This document shows, in pieces, positions 61,723 through 64,000 of a stretch of 64,000 bases of DNA (its first letter is position 1; each line of letters begins with the position of its first letter). This stretch comes from Streptomyces sp. L2 (GTDB lineage Bacteria > Actinomycetota > Actinomycetes > Streptomycetales > Streptomycetaceae). The position numbers were made by a program, and so were the translations under genes. The notes under the pieces are model-generated. The model did no database searches. It saw nothing but the letters and a program-made list of their open reading frames with translations, and was not told the DNA's origin. Location of the stretch: positions 5,394,001 to 5,458,000 of the forward strand of contig NZ_QBDT01000001.1 of assembly GCF_004124325.1 (NCBI RefSeq), given 5' to 3'.

Positions 61723-62742
61723 TCAGTCCAGGGTCTGAACGATCTCGCTCCGCGCGGCCGTGTGCACCACACGGCCGCGCGCGCCGTTGACGAGCGGCAG
61801 GTACGGCGCCGGGTGCCCGCACTCGACATCGGCGACGATCGGCACACCGAGCGGGCCGAGCGCGTCCAGCACGGCCTCGTGCTGAGTGAGGGTCCGACTG
61901 TCCGGGGCGTGGGTCCGGCCGACGAGGACGGCGGCCGCGCGGTCGAAGAACCCGGCGAGGCGCATGCCGTGCAGGTTCCGGCAGATGGTGAACGCGTTGT
62001 CCTCGCAGGCCTCCACGTACACCAGCAGGTCGTCGTCCCCCGCGAAGCCGGCGGTGTCCAGGTACCGCGTCCCCGCGAAGTTGGCGAGCGTCTCGATGCA
62101 GCCGCCGATCAGCCGCCCCTCCACGTCCACGTCGCCGGTGCCGTCCAGCCGGGTCCAGGCCCCCTCCGCGTCCAGGGTGAGGTCGCGGACCTCCGGGTTC
62201 TTCGCCCAGTCGTCCCACCCCCCGGAGCGGTACCGGCCGGGCGGGGTCTGGCCGAACGGCTCGCCCTGCGGGGCGGCCACGATGTCCAGCCAGGACAGCA
62301 GCCCCTTGGGCGTCCGGTAGGGCGTGTCCATGAGGTTGTTGCCGTGCACCGTCGCCACGCCGGTCAGCAGCGTCAGGGGGGTGATGAGCGTCGACATGTC
62401 GGAGTAGCCGACGACCCAGGTCGGCTCGGCCGCCCCGATCCGCTCGAAGTCCAGCAGCGGTATCAGGTCGATCGCGGTCTCCCCGCCCCACGGAGGCACC
62501 ACGGCCCGGATGGAGGGGTCGGTCAGCATCTCGGTGAACTCGGCGGCCCGTTCGGCGGCCGGGGCGCTGAGGTGCGTCGAGCCGTCCATGCACCGGCCGA
62601 CGGCGACCTCGTAGCCGCGCTCCTCCAGGACGCGGACCGCCACGTCGAGCCGCCCGCGCAACTCCTCGGCGACCCCGCTGGAAGGCGAGGTCACACCGAC
62701 ACGGTCACCGGGGCGCAGAGGGCGCGGATATCGCACAGTCAT
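61723..62742 (-). CDS. S66 family peptidase (LD-carboxypeptidase / MccF-like)
   Basis: A 339-residue serine peptidase. It begins [20 protein letters not shown], the nucleophile is in [10 protein letters not shown] (near residue 112), and [19 protein letters not shown] precedes it. Later landmarks are [14 protein letters not shown] (Glu region) and [13 protein letters not shown] (catalytic His). Members cleave muramoyl-tetrapeptide (LdcA) or microcin C-type adenylate conjugates (MccF). The sequence around GYSDM and CIETL looks more MccF-like, but the distinction is not certain. It lies convergent with the MFS gene (18 bp between stops). Confidence 0.85.
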   Translation of the reverse strand: MTVRYPRPLRPGDRVGVTSPSSGVAEELRGRLDVAVRVLEERGYEVAVGRCMDGSTHLSAPAAERAAEFTEMLTDPSIRAVVPPWGGETAIDLIPLLDFERIGAAEPTWVVGYSDMSTLITPLTLLTGVATVHGNNLMDTPYRTPKGLLSWLDIVAAPQGEPFGQTPPGRYRSGGWDDWAKNPEVRDLTLDAEGAWTRLDGTGDVDVEGRLIGGCIETLANFAGTRYLDTAGFAGDDDLLVYVEACEDNAFTICRNLHGMRLAGFFDRAAAVLVGRTHAPDSRTLTQHEAVLDALGPLGVPIVADVECGHPAPYLPLVNGARGRVVHTAARSEIVQTLD

Positions 62743-62848
62743 GCGGCGGATTCTGGTGGGGGCCGGGAGGGGGCGGCAAACGGATTACGGCCGGTCAAGG
62801 CGCGTCACGGCTGGTCCGGGCAGGCGTCAAGGCCGGTCGAGGCACGCG

Positions 62849-63208
62849 TCAAGGCCGGTCCAGGCGCAGCCGCTCGGCCCTCGGCAGGCCCGCGACGACG
62901 AGGTCGTACGAGTCCTCGACCAGCTCCTTCACCAGCCGGTCCGGGAGGCCGCCGTCGACGGTCACGGTGTTCCAGTGCCGCTTGTTCATGTGGTACCCGG
63001 GGACGATCAGCCCCTCGTGCTCGGTGCGCAGCCGCATCGCGTCCTCGGGGTCGCACTTGAGGTTGACCGTCAGCGGGCGGGCGTCCAGCACCGACAGGGC
63101 GAACATCTTGCCCAGCACCTTGAAGACGGAGGCCTCCGGGCTGAACGGGAAGTCCTCCTCGGCCGCGTTGAACGACAGGCAGAGGGCGCGCAGTTGCTGA
63201 GGGGTCAC
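62849..63208 (-). CDS. MmcQ/YjbR family DNA-binding protein
   Basis: A 119-residue protein of the MmcQ/YjbR (CyaY-like fold) family: [34 protein letters not shown] at the start (read in parts), [27 protein letters not shown] middle, [15 protein letters not shown] and a C-terminal helix. DNA binding is reported for the family, but the biological role is unknown. The GTG start overlaps the stop of the upstream CBS/CorC gene by four bases, so the two are translationally coupled. Confidence 0.9.
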   Translation of the reverse strand: MTPQQLRALCLSFNAAEEDFPFSPEASVFKVLGKMFALSVLDARPLTVNLKCDPEDAMRLRTEHEGLIVPGYHMNKRHWNTVTVDGGLPDRLVKELVEDSYDLVVAGLPRAERLRLDRP

Positions 63209-64000
63209 TCGGCTCTCTCCTCCCCGGCCGGCCCGGTCGCGGGGGCCACCGGCTCCACCAGCACGGTCACGATCTTGTTCCGGCGGCCGGCCGCGGCCTC
63301 CGCCGTCAGCTTCAGTCTGCGCTCGTCGGGCAGTTCGACCTGGGCGGACGCGCCCGCGATGGGCACCCGTCCGAGTGCCTTGGCGAGGAGCCCGCCGACG
63401 GTCTCGACGTCCTCGTCGTCGTACTCCTCCAGCCCGTACAGCTCGCCGAGGTCGGTGATGTCCAGGCGGGCGGTGACCCGGAAGCGGTCGTCGCCGAGGT
63501 CCTCCACGGGCGGCAGCTCACGGTCGTACTCGTCGGTGATCTCGCCGACGATCTCCTCCAGGATGTCCTCGATGGTGACGATCCCGGCCGTGCCGCCGTA
63601 CTCGTCGATGACGACGGCGACGTGCGTGCGGTCCTTCTGCATCTCGCGCAGCAGGTCGCCCGCGTTCTTGGTGTCGGGGACGAACGCGGCGGGCCGCATG
63701 GCCGTGGACACCAGGTCGTTCTCGGCGTCCCGGCTGATGTGCGTCTTCCTGACCAGGTCCTTGAGGTAGACGATGCCGACGATGTCGTCCTCGCTCTCGC
63801 CGGCGACCGGTATCCGGGAGAAGCCGGAGCGCAGCGCGAGGGTGAGGGCCTGCCGGATGGTCTTGTACCGCTCGATGACGACGAGGTCCGTGCGCGGCAC
63901 CATCACCTCGCGCACCAGTGTGTCGCCCAGCTCGAACACGGAGTGCACCATGCGGCGCTCCTCGTCCTCGATCAGCGACTCCTGCTCGGCGAGGTCCACC
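63205..64000 (-). CDS. Hemolysin C/CorC-family CBS-domain protein (5' end outside window)
   Basis: The visible 264 residues are the C-terminal two thirds of a CNNM/CorC-type membrane protein: a CBS pair (about [20 protein letters not shown] to [32 protein letters not shown], read in parts) and a CorC_HlyC domain ([34 protein letters not shown]). The membrane DUF21 domain lies beyond position 64000. Members are implicated in Mg/Co transport or efflux. In actinobacteria the gene usually follows ybeY and phoH, which would lie outside the window. The C-terminus ends in a Pro/Glu-rich tail. Confidence 0.9.
   Translation of the reverse strand, partial: VDLAEQESLIEDEERRMVHSVFELGDTLVREVMVPRTDLVVIERYKTIRQALTLALRSGFSRIPVAGESEDDIVGIVYLKDLVRKTHISRDAENDLVSTAMRPAAFVPDTKNAGDLLREMQKDRTHVAVVIDEYGGTAGIVTIEDILEEIVGEITDEYDRELPPVEDLGDDRFRVTARLDITDLGELYGLEEYDDEDVETVGGLLAKALGRVPIAGASAQVELPDERRLKLTAEAAAGRRNKIVTVLVEPVAPATGPAGEERAE

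Overview
The window is chromosomal DNA from a Streptomyces or a close relative. The evidence is the very high GC content with strong GC bias at third codon positions, many GTG starts, and a conserved order of housekeeping genes: obgE, proB, proA, nadD, rsfS, leuS, comEA/comEC, holA, rpsT, lepA, hemW, hrcA, dnaJ2, rsmE. Typical streptomycete genes such as a tricorn protease, an M48 protease and an ATPase/SpoIIE-type phosphatase are also present. I see no insertion sequence, prophage, integrase, rRNA operon or CRISPR array.

Layout. 1-4810: the end of obgE, then a four-gene cell-wall glycopolymer cluster (acyltransferase, epimerase, cytidylyltransferase, teichoic-acid-type polymerase) with visibly lower GC. 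5433-16361: proline synthesis (proB, proA), two related membrane proteins, an M48 protease, two tiny membrane proteins, then nadD, a LytR_C protein, rsfS and a phosphatase. 16518-17606: two identical tRNA-Ala(GGC) genes flanking two small zinc-binding proteins. 17746-20645: a two-gene NADH-to-membrane-heme redox module. 20887-32476: leuS behind a leucine attenuator, a membrane protein, a DegV protein, comEA/comEC, an arylamine N-acetyltransferase and holA. 32851-40836: rpsT, lepA, an acyl-CoA ligase, a regulatory phosphatase and hemW. 40861-47475: a DUF3097 protein, a metallo-hydrolase, the CIRCE-hrcA-dnaJ2 heat-shock unit, a nitronate monooxygenase, rsmE and small proteins. 47568-53790: a lipoprotein, tricorn protease, HIT protein, RNase Z-like hydrolase and adenine deaminase. 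53742-64000: accessory genes (two MFS transporters, a sugar-acid dehydratase pair with a PfkB kinase, an XRE regulator, an S66 peptidase), then MmcQ and a truncated CBS/CorC protein.

How the genes work together. Several tightly overlapping sets look like transcription units: glycerophosphotransferase-cytidylyltransferase-epimerase; nadD-LytR_C and rsfS-phosphatase; the NuoF-like/heme-membrane pair; comEA-comEC; hrcA-dnaJ2; monooxygenase-rsmE; and 5-dehydro-4-deoxyglucarate dehydratase-glucarate dehydratase-kinase. Regulatory signals readable directly are a leucine leader peptide with attenuator before leuS, a perfect CIRCE before hrcA, several strong terminators, and about a dozen start codons with a -10 box 6-7 bases upstream, as expected for leaderless transcripts.

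The least explained items are the redox module, the 45-bp coding minisatellite at the 5' end of comEC, apparent in-frame insertions in proB and an MFS gene, and a dispersed repeat family placed just after stop codons.
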